Below are positions 1 to 8,197 of a stretch of DNA of 64,000 bases, in pieces. Source of the stretch: Streptomyces sp. NBC_00239 (GTDB lineage: Bacteria; Actinomycetota; Actinomycetes; Streptomycetales; Streptomycetaceae); assembly GCF_036194065.1 (NCBI RefSeq), contig NZ_CP108095.1, positions 5,270,001 to 5,334,000 on the forward strand, written 5' to 3'. The notes under the pieces were generated by a model, which worked only from the letters and a program-made list of their open reading frames with translations, was not told the origin of the DNA and ran no database searches. The first letter of the stretch is position 1, and each line of letters opens with the position of its first letter. Position numbers and translations under genes: made by a program.

Positions 1-733
1 CCTCCTCGATGATCTTCTGGTGGCGGCGCTGGAGGGAGCACTCGCGCTCGCCGAGGTGCACGACGTTCCCGTGGGAGTCGGCCAGCACCTGGATCTCGAT
101 GTGCCGCGGCCGGTCGACCCAACGCTCCACGAGCAGGGTGTCGTCGCCGAACGAGGACCGGGCCTCGCGGCGGGCCGCCGCGATCTCCTCGGCGAGCACG
201 CCCGCCTCGCGCACCAGCCGCATGCCCTTGCCGCCGCCGCCCGCCGAGGGCTTGAGCAGGACCGGCATGCCGATCTCGGCCGCGGCCGCGGCCAGTTCGG
301 CGTCGGACAGGCCGCTGCCGGAGGAGCCGGGGACCACGGGCACGCCCGCCGCCTTCACCGTCTCCTTCGCCCGGATCTTGTCGCCCATCAGGGAGATCGC
401 CGAGGCGGGCGGGCCGATGAAGACCAGGCCGGCGGCCTCGCAGGCGGCCGCGAAGGCCGCGTTCTCCGCGAGGAAGCCGTATCCGGGGTGGACCGCCTGG
501 GCGCCGGTGCGGGCGGCGGCCTCCAGCAGCCGCTCGACCGACAGGTAGCTCTCCGCGGCCGCCGCCGGGCCGATCCGGACCGCGGTGTCCGCTTCCCGTA
601 CGTGCCGGGCGTCGGCGTCGGCGTCGCTGAACACGGCCACCGAACGCACCCCCAGCTCGCGCAGGGTGCGGATCACACGGACCGCGATCTCGCCCCGGTT
701 CGCCACCAGGACCGTGCTGAACATCGAAGACAT
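1..733 (-). CDS. accA1: Acyl-CoA carboxylase biotin-carboxylase (alpha) subunit, N-terminal part
   Basis: Runs off the left edge, so only the N-terminal ~244 residues are visible. The reverse strand reads [22 protein letters not shown], the hallmark start of biotin carboxylases, then [10 protein letters not shown] and the ATP-grasp glycine loop SAGGGGKGM, then [15 protein letters not shown] at the edge. The domain carboxylates biotin with ATP and bicarbonate; the biotin-carrier domain would lie outside the window. Two in-frame ATGs exist (733 and 724); 733 lies 11 bases after the stop of the carboxyltransferase gene, so the two are co-transcribed. The pairing suggests methylcrotonyl-CoA carboxylase of leucine breakdown, but acetyl- or propionyl-CoA use cannot be excluded from this fragment. 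Confidence 0.9.
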   Translation of the reverse strand, partial: MSSMFSTVLVANRGEIAVRVIRTLRELGVRSVAVFSDADADARHVREADTAVRIGPAAAAESYLSVERLLEAAARTGAQAVHPGYGFLAENAAFAAACEAAGLVFIGPPASAISLMGDKIRAKETVKAAGVPVVPGSSGSGLSDAELAAAAAEIGMPVLLKPSAGGGGKGMRLVREAGVLAEEIAAARREARSSFGDDTLLVERWVDRPRHIEIQVLADSHGNVVHLGERECSLQRRHQKIIEE

Positions 734-744
734 GAAAAGGGTCC

Positions 745-2361
745 TCACATGCGGAAGATGCCGAAGGCCGGATCGCCCAGCGGGGCGTTGCCGCAGGCCG
801 TCAGGGCCAGGCCCAGCACCTGCCGGGTTTCCAGGGGGTCGATCACACCGTCGTCCCACAGCCGGGCGGTGGCGTAGTAGGCGCTGCCCTGCTGGTCGTA
901 CTGGGAGCGGACCGGGTCCTTGAAGGCCTCCTCGTCGTCCTGCGACCAGTACTCGCCGCGGGCCTCCAGCTGGTCGCGCTTGACCGTCGCCAGCACCGAG
1001 GCGGCCTGCTCGCCGCCCATCACGGAGATCTTGGCGTTCGGCCACATCCACAGGAACCGCGGTGAATAGGCGCGCCCGCACATCGAGTAGTTGCCCGCGC
1101 CGTAGGAACCGCCCACGACCACGGTCAGCTTGGGGACGCGGGTGCAGGCCACGGCCGTCACCATCTTCGCGCCGTGCTTGGCGATGCCGCCGGCCTCGTA
1201 GTCCCGGCCGACCATGAAGCCGGAGATGTTCTGGAGGAACACCAGGGGGATGCCGCGCTGGTCGCACAGCTCGATGAAGTGGGCGCCCTTCTGGGCGGAT
1301 TCGGAGAACAGGATGCCGTTGTTGGCGACGATGCCGACCGGGTGGCCGTGGATCCGGGCGAAGCCGGTCACCAGCGTCTGGCCGTACTCGGACTTGAACT
1401 CCTGGAAGCGCGAGCCGTCCACGATCCGGGCGATGATCTCGCGGGCGTCGTACGGCGTACGGGAGTCCACCGGCACCGCGCCGTACAGCCCCGCCGGGTC
1501 CGCCTTGGGCTCCTCGGGCGTCTCGACCGACCACGGCAGCGGGCCGCGGGCGGGGAGGGTGGCCACGATGTTGCGGACGATCCGCAGCGCGTGCGCGTCG
1601 TCCTCCGCGAGGTGGTCGGTGACGCCGGAGGTCCGGGAGTGCACCTCGCCGCCGCCGAGCTCCTCGGCGGTCACCACTTCGCCGGTGGCGGCCTTCACCA
1701 GCGGCGGCCCGCCAAGGAAGATCGTGCCCTGGTTGCGGACGATGACGGCCTCGTCGCTCATCGCCGGGACGTACGCGCCGCCGGCCGTGCAGGAGCCGAG
1801 GACGGCCGCGATCTGCGGGATGCCCGCGCCCGACATGCGGGCCTGGTTGTAGAAGATCCGGCCGAAGTGCTCGCGGTCCGGGAACACCTCGTCCTGCATG
1901 GGCAGGAAGGCGCCGCCCGAGTCGACCAGGTAGAGGCAGGGCAGCCGGTTCTCCAGCGCCACCTCCTGGGCGCGCAGGTGCTTCTTGACCGTCATCGGGT
2001 AGTACGTGCCGCCCTTGACGGTGGCGTCGTTGGCCACGATCACGCACTCGCGGCCGCTGACCCGGCCGATGCCCGCGATCACGCCGGCGGCCGGGGCCGC
2101 GCCCCCGTACATGCCGTCGGCGGCCAGCGGAGCCAGCTCCAGGAACGGCGACCCGGGGTCGAGGAGCGTGTCGACGCGGTCGCGGGGGAGGAGCTTCCCG
2201 CGTGCGGTGTGCCGGGCGCGGGCCTTCTCGCCGCCGCCCTCGCGGGCGGCCTCCAGCCGGGCCCGCAGCCCGTCCGCGAGCTCCTGGTGGGCGGTCTCGT
2301 TCGCCTGCCAGGCCGCGGAGGCCGGGTCCGCGGCGCTCGTCAGCACTGGTGCCTGCTGCAT
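745..2361 (-). CDS. accD1: Acyl-CoA carboxylase carboxyltransferase (beta) subunit, methylcrotonyl-CoA type
   Basis: A 538-residue protein, the usual length for MCC/PCC beta subunits. It transfers the carboxyl group from biotin to an acyl-CoA. Visible signatures are the N-terminal [18 protein letters not shown] block, a long [14 protein letters not shown] stretch, a [21 protein letters not shown] oxyanion region and the C-terminal [16 protein letters not shown] block, which match methylcrotonyl-CoA carboxylase beta subunits better than AccB/PccB. The RBS GGGAGCT precedes ATG 2361. It is the first gene of an operon with the biotin carboxylase subunit and is divergent from a TetR gene with operator-like palindromes between them, so acyl-CoA or leucine-derived ligands probably control it. 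The exact substrate is inferred. Confidence 0.85.
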   Translation of the reverse strand: MQQAPVLTSAADPASAAWQANETAHQELADGLRARLEAAREGGGEKARARHTARGKLLPRDRVDTLLDPGSPFLELAPLAADGMYGGAAPAAGVIAGIGRVSGRECVIVANDATVKGGTYYPMTVKKHLRAQEVALENRLPCLYLVDSGGAFLPMQDEVFPDREHFGRIFYNQARMSGAGIPQIAAVLGSCTAGGAYVPAMSDEAVIVRNQGTIFLGGPPLVKAATGEVVTAEELGGGEVHSRTSGVTDHLAEDDAHALRIVRNIVATLPARGPLPWSVETPEEPKADPAGLYGAVPVDSRTPYDAREIIARIVDGSRFQEFKSEYGQTLVTGFARIHGHPVGIVANNGILFSESAQKGAHFIELCDQRGIPLVFLQNISGFMVGRDYEAGGIAKHGAKMVTAVACTRVPKLTVVVGGSYGAGNYSMCGRAYSPRFLWMWPNAKISVMGGEQAASVLATVKRDQLEARGEYWSQDDEEAFKDPVRSQYDQQGSAYYATARLWDDGVIDPLETRQVLGLALTACGNAPLGDPAFGIFRM

Positions 2362-2390
2362 CCCCAGAGCTCCCTTGCTCGGTTCATGCG

Positions 2391-2433
2391 GTTAATGAGC
2401 GTTAACGCTGGCATTAGGTTAACGAGCGCTAAC
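2391..2433. promoter_or_regulatory. Two TetR-type operator palindromes between accD1 and its regulator
   Basis: Two closely related 16-bp imperfect palindromes, GTTAATGAGCGTTAAC at 2391-2406 and GTTAACGAGCGCTAAC at 2418-2433, start 27 bp apart in the divergent promoter region. The second overlaps the likely -35 region of the TetR gene, whose -10 (TAGAAT, 2443-2448) sits 8 bases before ATG 2457, so that mRNA is probably leaderless. Binding by the adjacent TetR protein is inferred from position and symmetry. Confidence 0.65.
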
Positions 2434-2456
2434 AGCCCTGTCTAGAATGAATTCCC

Positions 2457-3056
2457 ATGAGCACCACCAGAGCCGCCGCGCCCACCCGCCGCGAGCAGAT
2501 CCTCAGGGAGGCTGCCCGCCTCTTCGCCGAGCGCGGGTTCCACGGCGTGGGCGTGGACGAGATAGGGGCCGCGGTCGGCATCAGCGGTCCCGGCCTCTAC
2601 CGGCACTTCGCGGGCAAGGACGCCATGCTGGCCGAGCTGCTCGTCGGCATCAGCGAGCGGCTGCTGACCGGTGGCCGCTACCGGGTCGCCGAGGCCGCGG
2701 GCGACCCGGTCGCCGTGCTCGCCTCGCTCATCGACGGGCACATCGACTTCGCGCTCGACGACCGGCCCCTGATCACCCTGCACGACCGCGAACTGGACCG
2801 GCTCCGCGACGAGGACCGCAAGCTGGTGCGCCAGCTCCAGCGGCAGTACGTCGAGCTGTGGGTGGACGTCGTACGGCAGCTGCACCCGGCGGCGCCCGAG
2901 TCCGAGGCCCGGTCCGCCGTGCACGCCGTCTTCGGGCTGCTGAACTCGACCCCGCACCTCGGGGCCGCGCCCGGGGCCGGGCTGCCGGGGCGGGACGCGG
3001 CCGAGGGGCTGCTGCGCCGCCTGGCGCACGGGGCCTTCGGCGCGCTCTCCGACTGA
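2457..3056 (+). CDS. TetR family transcriptional regulator
   Basis: A 199-residue one-domain repressor. The N-terminal helix-turn-helix (residues ~10-56) is canonical: REQILREAARLFAERGFHG, then VDEIGAAVGISGPGLYRHF and KDAMLAELL. The C-terminal ligand-binding part resembles regulators of acyl-CoA carboxylase clusters. ATG 2457 is supported by a TAGAAT -10 element just upstream (leaderless). Divergent from accD1, with two 16-bp palindromes between, so it probably represses both itself and the carboxylase operon, released by an acyl-CoA. The ligand is not visible from sequence. Confidence 0.85.
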   Translation: MSTTRAAAPTRREQILREAARLFAERGFHGVGVDEIGAAVGISGPGLYRHFAGKDAMLAELLVGISERLLTGGRYRVAEAAGDPVAVLASLIDGHIDFALDDRPLITLHDRELDRLRDEDRKLVRQLQRQYVELWVDVVRQLHPAAPESEARSAVHAVFGLLNSTPHLGAAPGAGLPGRDAAEGLLRRLAHGAFGALSD

Positions 3057-3180
3057 CCGGCCCGCTGACCGCCCTGCCGTCCGGCCCGTCGAGCGGCCGG
3101 ACGGCGGGCGGTGGCGGGCGGCTGTCCGACCGGCGGAACGGATCGCCCGCCTCCGCGCGGACGGCGGCAGAATGGGCGCC

Positions 3181-3966
3181 ATGCCGATACCCAGCCGCGC
3201 CGCCCTGATCGAGCACCTCGTCCGCACGCGCATCGCCGGCGATGTCGCGACCCCGCGGGAAAACAACCTGAGCCACTACCGCAAGCTCGCCAACGGCGAC
3301 CGCCACTACTGGCTGGGCCTGGAGCTGGGCGACCGCTGGGCCGACGAGCAGGACGTGCTCGCCGTCATGGCCGAACGCTGCGGGGTCATCGACGACCCGG
3401 CGTTCCGGTTCGGCCAGGACACCATCGACCCCGAGCTGACCGTGGACGGCCTGGAGCGGATGGCGGCCCGGCTGCGCAAGGCGGCCGTGGACCGCCAGTC
3501 CGTCCTGCTGGCCACCGGGCACCCCGGCGGCCTGCTCGACGTCCACCGGGCCACCGCGGCGGCGCTGCGGGCGGCCGGCTGCGAGATCGTGGTGATCCCG
3601 CCCGGCCTGCACGCCGACGAGGGCTCCGTCTGGCAGTTCGCGGACGTGGCCGTCCAGGAGCGCGGCGCGACCCTGTGGCACACCCATTCGCCGTATCCGA
3701 TGGCCGCGATCCTCGACGGCCTCGCCGCGGCCGGCCGGCCGCAGCCCGACCTGGTGGTCGCCGACCACGGCTGGGCGGGCTGCGCGGCGCAGCGCGGCCT
3801 GGACGCCGTCGGCTACGCGGACTCCAACGACCCGGCGCTCTTCCTCGGCGAGCACGAGGGCACCGTCGAGGTGGTCGTCCCCCTCGACGACCACGTCCGG
3901 GACCCGCGTTTCTACGACCCGATGGTGGCGTACCTGCTCGCCGCGGCGGGCCTGCCGCAGGGCTGA
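3181..3966 (+). CDS. Conserved actinobacterial protein, often annotated as phosphatase
   Basis: A 261-residue cytoplasmic protein. I recognise it as a family commonly labelled phosphatase in Streptomyces, but no classical HAD, PAP2 or metallophosphatase motif is evident. Conserved-looking stretches are ATGHPGGLLDVH, a WHTHSPYPM segment and LVVADHGWAGCAAQRG; the His/Asp/Gly-rich pattern suggests a Rossmann-like fold with a phosphate- or metal-binding site. An in-frame ATG lies at 3172, but 3181 is preferred: CAGAAT at 3168-3173 forms a -10 exactly 7 bases upstream of it, giving a leaderless mRNA. It stands alone between a TetR gene and a DUF4253 gene. Function unknown. Confidence 0.65.
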   Translation: MPIPSRAALIEHLVRTRIAGDVATPRENNLSHYRKLANGDRHYWLGLELGDRWADEQDVLAVMAERCGVIDDPAFRFGQDTIDPELTVDGLERMAARLRKAAVDRQSVLLATGHPGGLLDVHRATAAALRAAGCEIVVIPPGLHADEGSVWQFADVAVQERGATLWHTHSPYPMAAILDGLAAAGRPQPDLVVADHGWAGCAAQRGLDAVGYADSNDPALFLGEHEGTVEVVVPLDDHVRDPRFYDPMVAYLLAAAGLPQG

Positions 3967-4012
3967 GCCGGCCCGAACGGCGTTGTCAGTGCCGGGGGTT
4001 AGGTTCGGCCGC

Positions 4013-4804
4013 ATGACGACGCCTGGCACGCCTTCGTTCCCCCTGTCCGAACTCCCTGCGGGCACCCTGATCGGGCCCGCCGGACGCCCCCTGATGTGGG
4101 TCGGCGACGCGCCGGCCGGACCCGGCGACTGGGCGCGGTACGGGGAGCCGGCGCGGTCCGCCGGGCTGCTTCCGGTGCTGCTCGCCGACGACGGCCCGTG
4201 GGGGCCGGGGTGGTGGACGCACGAGGAGTCGTTCCGTCCCGGCCGGATGTCCGCCCCCGACGACCACCACGCCGAGGTGGTGCTCCGCGAGAACTGGGCG
4301 CGGGTCGTCCCGGACGAGGAAGAGGGCGACGGCGAGGACGGCGCCGGGCTGATCGCGCCGTTCGGCCGCAGCTGGGCCGGACTCGCCGAGCCGGGCCCGG
4401 CGGGCGGCGATCCGGCGCGGGCCGCGGCCGGCGCGGCGGACGAGCTGATCGCCGAAGGCGGGCCGAAGCCGCCCCGGCTCGCCCTGGTCCCGGCCGGCCG
4501 GTCCGCCGACATACCGACGGCCGCCGGCTGGACCGGGCCCACCAACTACGAGAACGACACCGCCCTGCTGAGCGCGGTGCTGCGCTCGTGGGAGGACCGG
4601 TACGGCGCCCGCGTCGTCGCCATGGGCTTCGACTACCTGGTGCTCTCGGTCGCCGCACCGCCCCGCACCTCGGCCGGCGCCCTCGCCTTGGCCGCCGAGC
4701 ACTTCGCCTTCTGCCCCGACAACATCTGGCAGGGCGCGGGCAGCATCCGCGACTACGCCCCGGAGCTGCGCGGCGCGGACGGGTGGACCTTCTGGTGGGA
4801 CTGA
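4013..4804 (+). CDS. DUF4253 domain protein
   Basis: A 263-residue cytoplasmic protein. The C-terminal ~110 residues match DUF4253: TNYENDTALLSAVLRSWEDR, then GFDYLVLSVA, then AAEHFAFCPDNIWQG and a closing WTFWWD. The family has no known biochemical role and is common in streptomycetes. The middle is acidic and low in complexity (DEEEGDGEDG, residues ~102-112). ATG 4013 is chosen over an upstream TTG at 3983 because TAGGTT (4000-4005) gives a leaderless -10 seven bases upstream. Monocistronic, convergent with the thioesterase gene. Confidence 0.7.
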   Translation: MTTPGTPSFPLSELPAGTLIGPAGRPLMWVGDAPAGPGDWARYGEPARSAGLLPVLLADDGPWGPGWWTHEESFRPGRMSAPDDHHAEVVLRENWARVVPDEEEGDGEDGAGLIAPFGRSWAGLAEPGPAGGDPARAAAGAADELIAEGGPKPPRLALVPAGRSADIPTAAGWTGPTNYENDTALLSAVLRSWEDRYGARVVAMGFDYLVLSVAAPPRTSAGALALAAEHFAFCPDNIWQGAGSIRDYAPELRGADGWTFWWD

Positions 4805-4805
4805 C

Positions 4806-4916
4806 CGGGCCGGCCCCGGCCCCTCCGGCCTGTCAGGCCCGTCCGGCCTCTCCGGCCTCTCCGGCCCCTCCGGCCTCCCGGCCTCCCGGCCTGTCCGGCC
4901 CGTCCGGAAGGGAGGC
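4806..4916. repeat. GGCCTCTCC-type short tandem repeat between convergent genes
   Basis: About ten degenerate 9-10-bp units of the form CCGGCCTCT/CCGGCCCCT/CCGGCCTCC follow one another between the stop of the DUF4253 gene and that of the thioesterase gene. No gene lies in this 149-base interval. Slipped-strand expansion is the likely origin. Confidence 0.6.
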
Positions 4917-4953
4917 CTTAGGGATCGGTGGGCGGTGACGGTGTGTCCGGAGT

Positions 4954-5826
4954 TCACCGGGGGACGCGAACGACACCCTCCTGGATGACGGTGATCGCGA
5001 GCTGCCCGTCCTGCGTGTAGATGCGGGCCTGGCCCAGTCCCCGGCCGCCGTGCGCCGACGGCGACTCCTGGTCGTACAGCAGCCATTCGTCCGCGCGGAA
5101 CGGCCGGTGGAACCACATCGCGTGGTCCAGCGAGGCGCCCACCACGTCGCCCACCGCCCAGCCGCCCCGGCCGTGCGCGAGCAGCACCGAGTCGAGCAGG
5201 GTCATGTCGGAGACGTACGTGGCCAGGCAGGTGTGCAGGAGCGGATCGTCGGCGAGCTTGCCCTGGGTCCGGAACCAGACCTGGGAGCGCGGTTCCACCG
5301 GTTCGCCGATGCTGCCCCACGGCGGGGTCGTCGCGTACCGCAGGTCCACCGCGGCGCGGGCGGCGAGCAGCCGCTCGACGGTGCCCGGATCGCGGAACAG
5401 CTCCCGGTACCGCGGGAGGTCCGCCGCGGCCGTGGGGAGGGACTCGGGGTCCGGTGCCGCGGGCATCTGCGCCTGGTGGTCCAGCCCCTCCTCGTGCGTC
5501 TGGAAGGACGCGGAGAGGTGGAAGATCGGCTGCCCGTGCTGCACGGCGACCACCCGGCGGGTGGTGAAGGAGCGGCCGTCGCGGATCCGGTCGACGGAGT
5601 ACACGATGGGTGCGCCCGCGTCGCCGGTCCGCAGGAAGTACGAGTGCAGCGAGTGCGCGGTCCGGTCGGCGGGCACGGTCCGGCCGGCCGCGACGAGGGC
5701 CTGCGCCGCGACCTGGCCGCCGAAGACGCGCGGCACGAGGGAGGTCCGGCTCGTGCCGCGGAAGATGTTCTCCTCGATCTGCTCCAGGTCGAGCAGATCG
5801 AGGAGATCCGTGAGCGCTTCGTTCAA
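4954..5826 (-). CDS. tesB: Acyl-CoA thioesterase II
   Basis: A 290-residue double hot-dog thioesterase that hydrolyses acyl-CoA to free acid and CoA. It begins with the TesB-like LDLEQIEENIFRG and has HSLHSYFLRTGD, FTTRRVVAVQHG and the second hot-dog with SLDHAMWFHRPFRADEWLLY and QDG near the end. It starts 6 bases after the stop of the acyl-CoA dehydrogenase gene, so the two form an operon. Its position beside fatty and branched acyl-CoA genes fits a CoA-recycling role in beta-oxidation. Length and motifs are normal. Confidence 0.9.
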   Translation of the reverse strand: MNEALTDLLDLLDLEQIEENIFRGTSRTSLVPRVFGGQVAAQALVAAGRTVPADRTAHSLHSYFLRTGDAGAPIVYSVDRIRDGRSFTTRRVVAVQHGQPIFHLSASFQTHEEGLDHQAQMPAAPDPESLPTAAADLPRYRELFRDPGTVERLLAARAAVDLRYATTPPWGSIGEPVEPRSQVWFRTQGKLADDPLLHTCLATYVSDMTLLDSVLLAHGRGGWAVGDVVGASLDHAMWFHRPFRADEWLLYDQESPSAHGGRGLGQARIYTQDGQLAITVIQEGVVRVPR

Positions 5827-5832
5827 GGGGAC

Positions 5833-6990
5833 TTACAGGCCCATGGACTTGGCGATGATGGACTTCATGACCTCGCTGGTGCCGCCGTAGATCCGGTTGA
5901 CGCGGTTGTCGGCGTACAGGCGGGCGATCGGGTACTCGTTCATGTAGCCGTAGCCGCCGTGCAGCTGGAGGCACTTGTCGATGACGCGGTGCGCGACCTC
6001 GGTGCAGAACAGCTTCGCGGACGCGGCCTCGGCGGCGGTCAGCTCGCCGGCGTCCAGCGCCTCCAGGGCGCGGTCGGCGACGGCCTCGGCGGCGTCCACC
6101 TCGGCCTGGCAGGCGGCCAGCTCGAACTTGGTGTTCTGGAAGTGCGCGACCGGCTTGCCGAAGACGGTGCGCTCGGTGACGTACTCCTGGGCGAACCGGA
6201 CGGCGGCCTTGGCCTGCGCGTACGCGCCGAAGGCGATGCCCCAGCGCTCGGAGGGCAGGTTCGCGCCGAGGTAGTAGAAGCCCTTGTTCTCCTCGCCGAG
6301 CAGGTCCTCGACCGGGACCTTGACGTCGACGAACGCCAGCTCGGCGGTGTCGGAGGTGCGCAGGCCCAGCTTGTCGAGCTTGCGGCCGATCGAGTAGCCC
6401 TCGGACTTGGTGTCCACGGCGAAGAGCGAGATGCCGAAGCGGCGGTCCTCGGCCGTCGGGGCGGAGGTGCGGGCGCAGACGATCACGCGGTCGGCGTGCA
6501 CGCCACCGGTGATGAAGGTCTTGGCGCCGTTGAGGACGTAGTGGGTGCCGTCCTCGGAGAGCTTGGCGGTGGTCTTCATGCCCGCGACGTCGGAGCCGGT
6601 GCCCGGCTCGGTCATCGCGAGGGCCCACATCTCCTCGCCGGTGACGAACTTCTCGAGGTAGCGCTTCTTCTGCTCGTCGTTGGCGAGCATCTTGATGTAC
6701 GGCAGGGCGAGCAGCACGTGCACGCCGGAGCCGCCGAAGTTGACGCCCGCGCGGGAGGTCTCCTCGTAGAGGACGGCCTCGAACTTGTGGGTGTCCAGGC
6801 CCGCGCCGCCGAATTCCTCGGGCACGTTGATGCCGAAGATGCCCAGCTCGCCGAGCTTGTAGTAGAAGTCGCGCGGCGCCTGGCCGGCCGCGAACCACTC
6901 GTCGTAGACCGGGACGACCTCGGCCTCGATGAAGGCGCGGATGGTCTCGCGGAACGCTTCGTGGTCCTCGTTGAATACCGTACGGCGCAC
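5833..6990 (-). CDS. Acyl-CoA dehydrogenase
   Basis: A 385-residue FAD enzyme introducing the alpha-beta double bond in acyl-CoA. It shows the ACAD signatures ALAMTEPGTGSDVAGM (residues ~119-134) and the C-terminal CLQLHGGYGYMNEYPIARLYAD plus RIYGGTSEVM, typical of the second signature and FAD-binding end. A glutamate at the position expected for the catalytic base falls in this C-terminal block, but the substrate class (short, medium or branched chain) cannot be set from sequence alone. First gene of the operon with tesB; a -10 and a palindrome lie upstream at 7029-7049. Confidence 0.9.
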   Translation of the reverse strand: MRRTVFNEDHEAFRETIRAFIEAEVVPVYDEWFAAGQAPRDFYYKLGELGIFGINVPEEFGGAGLDTHKFEAVLYEETSRAGVNFGGSGVHVLLALPYIKMLANDEQKKRYLEKFVTGEEMWALAMTEPGTGSDVAGMKTTAKLSEDGTHYVLNGAKTFITGGVHADRVIVCARTSAPTAEDRRFGISLFAVDTKSEGYSIGRKLDKLGLRTSDTAELAFVDVKVPVEDLLGEENKGFYYLGANLPSERWGIAFGAYAQAKAAVRFAQEYVTERTVFGKPVAHFQNTKFELAACQAEVDAAEAVADRALEALDAGELTAAEAASAKLFCTEVAHRVIDKCLQLHGGYGYMNEYPIARLYADNRVNRIYGGTSEVMKSIIAKSMGL

Positions 6991-7028
6991 GGGCCGGCTC
7001 CTTTCGTCGCGGCGGTCCGCCGCCTCTG

Positions 7029-7049
7029 GCTAAGCGCTTGCTCAGATTA
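7029..7049 (-). promoter_or_regulatory. Promoter with palindromic operator upstream of acyl-CoA dehydrogenase
   Basis: On the minus strand TAATCT (7044-7049) is a good -10 and is followed at once by GAGCAAGCGCTTAGC, whose centre AAGCGCTT (7032-7039) is a perfect palindrome. An operator at the transcription start is typical of TetR-type repressors of fatty acid genes. No regulator gene is adjacent, so control would be in trans. The rest of the interval to 7268 shows no gene. Confidence 0.5.
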
Positions 7050-7268
7050 AGTTACCGGTGGGTTGTCTGTCGTGTCCAGAGTGGGGTCCGGCACACTCCG
7101 GCGCCACCTGTCACGGACCGGTGTACCGGACGACCCCGCGCGTCCGCCGGAGCCCGACTCAAGCCTCCCCGGAGCCCGCCGCGGTGTCCGGATAACCCCT
7201 TCTGCGGCGCCCGATCCCGCGGGTTGACTCGATTCCCGTCCCGTCCCCCGGCAGAACAGGAACCTCTC

Positions 7269-8135
7269 ATGATCAGACGGCTGATCAGCCTTGCGGCAGC
7301 CATGGCGGCCACCGTGACGCTCGGCCTGGGTACGGCCCAGGCCGCGAGCGCGGAGGGACCCAGGACGGCGAAGCGCGTCCACAACGCGATGCAGATCGTG
7401 TTCAACGCCTCAACCCCCAACAGCTTCTGCACCATCGGGGCCGTCGGCAACGACGACTACGGGCGGAGGATAGCCATCTCCGCCGGGCACTGCGGCAACG
7501 GCTACTACGAACACGCCGACCGAGAGCTGCGCGAGAACGTCCTCCCCGTCTACCACCGGCAGGACATCGGCTGGGGACCCATCGGCTGGGTGCGCTACTT
7601 CAAGGACCCCGAGGGGTCGATGACCGGTCACGTCACCAAGGACTACATGGTCATCGAGCTGGTCCCGGAGGTGACCCTGTCCTCGCAGGGGCCGACCCTG
7701 AAGCAGACCGGCGTGCTGGAGGTGCCCGGCGGGACCCCCAGCCCCAATGCCCTCAGCCCGGCCCTGAACAGTGAGCGGCTGCTCGGCGCGGCCTGGTTCA
7801 ACAACAACGAGCTGGTCGTATCCGGCCAGTTGGGCATCTGGTATGGGCGGATCACCAACAACTCCCAGGGCGTGTACCAGGCCCACCCCCAGCACCAGGC
7901 GGGCGACTCCGGCGGGCCGACGATCTGGCACGTGCCGGGAACGGCCTATCCCTCGGAGGCCAACGGCTACCAGGCCGAGGGACCCTGGGCCGGCATCACC
8001 AAGGGGATGATCATCTCGTACCCCTGGTACGTGTACACCAGCTCGGCGAACATCCTGGCCGACCTGCGCGCCCGGGACGCCGCCGACCCCGCGGACGTCT
8101 TCGGCGCCGGTTTCGAGGTGACCGCCAACCCGTGA
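7269..8135 (+). CDS. Secreted trypsin-like serine protease
   Basis: A 288-residue precursor with a clear Sec signal peptide (MIRRLISLAAAMAATVTLGLGTAQA, cleavage after ~residue 25). The catalytic triad of family S1 is visible: His in ISAGHCG (~residue 77), Asp in KDYMVIEL (~residue 125) and Ser in AGDSGGPTIW (~residue 215). Translation upstream of ATG 7269 stays open but is not gene-like. The spacing of the triad is unusual for streptogrisins, and no pro-domain is present. Monocistronic, convergent with the PucR gene 62 bases away. The substrate is unknown. Confidence 0.8.
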   Translation: MIRRLISLAAAMAATVTLGLGTAQAASAEGPRTAKRVHNAMQIVFNASTPNSFCTIGAVGNDDYGRRIAISAGHCGNGYYEHADRELRENVLPVYHRQDIGWGPIGWVRYFKDPEGSMTGHVTKDYMVIELVPEVTLSSQGPTLKQTGVLEVPGGTPSPNALSPALNSERLLGAAWFNNNELVVSGQLGIWYGRITNNSQGVYQAHPQHQAGDSGGPTIWHVPGTAYPSEANGYQAEGPWAGITKGMIISYPWYVYTSSANILADLRARDAADPADVFGAGFEVTANP

Positions 8136-8197
8136 GGCAGTGGGCGGGGGCGGCGGTGACGCGCCGCCCCTCCGACGCCCCCACGGCGCCCCCGGCC

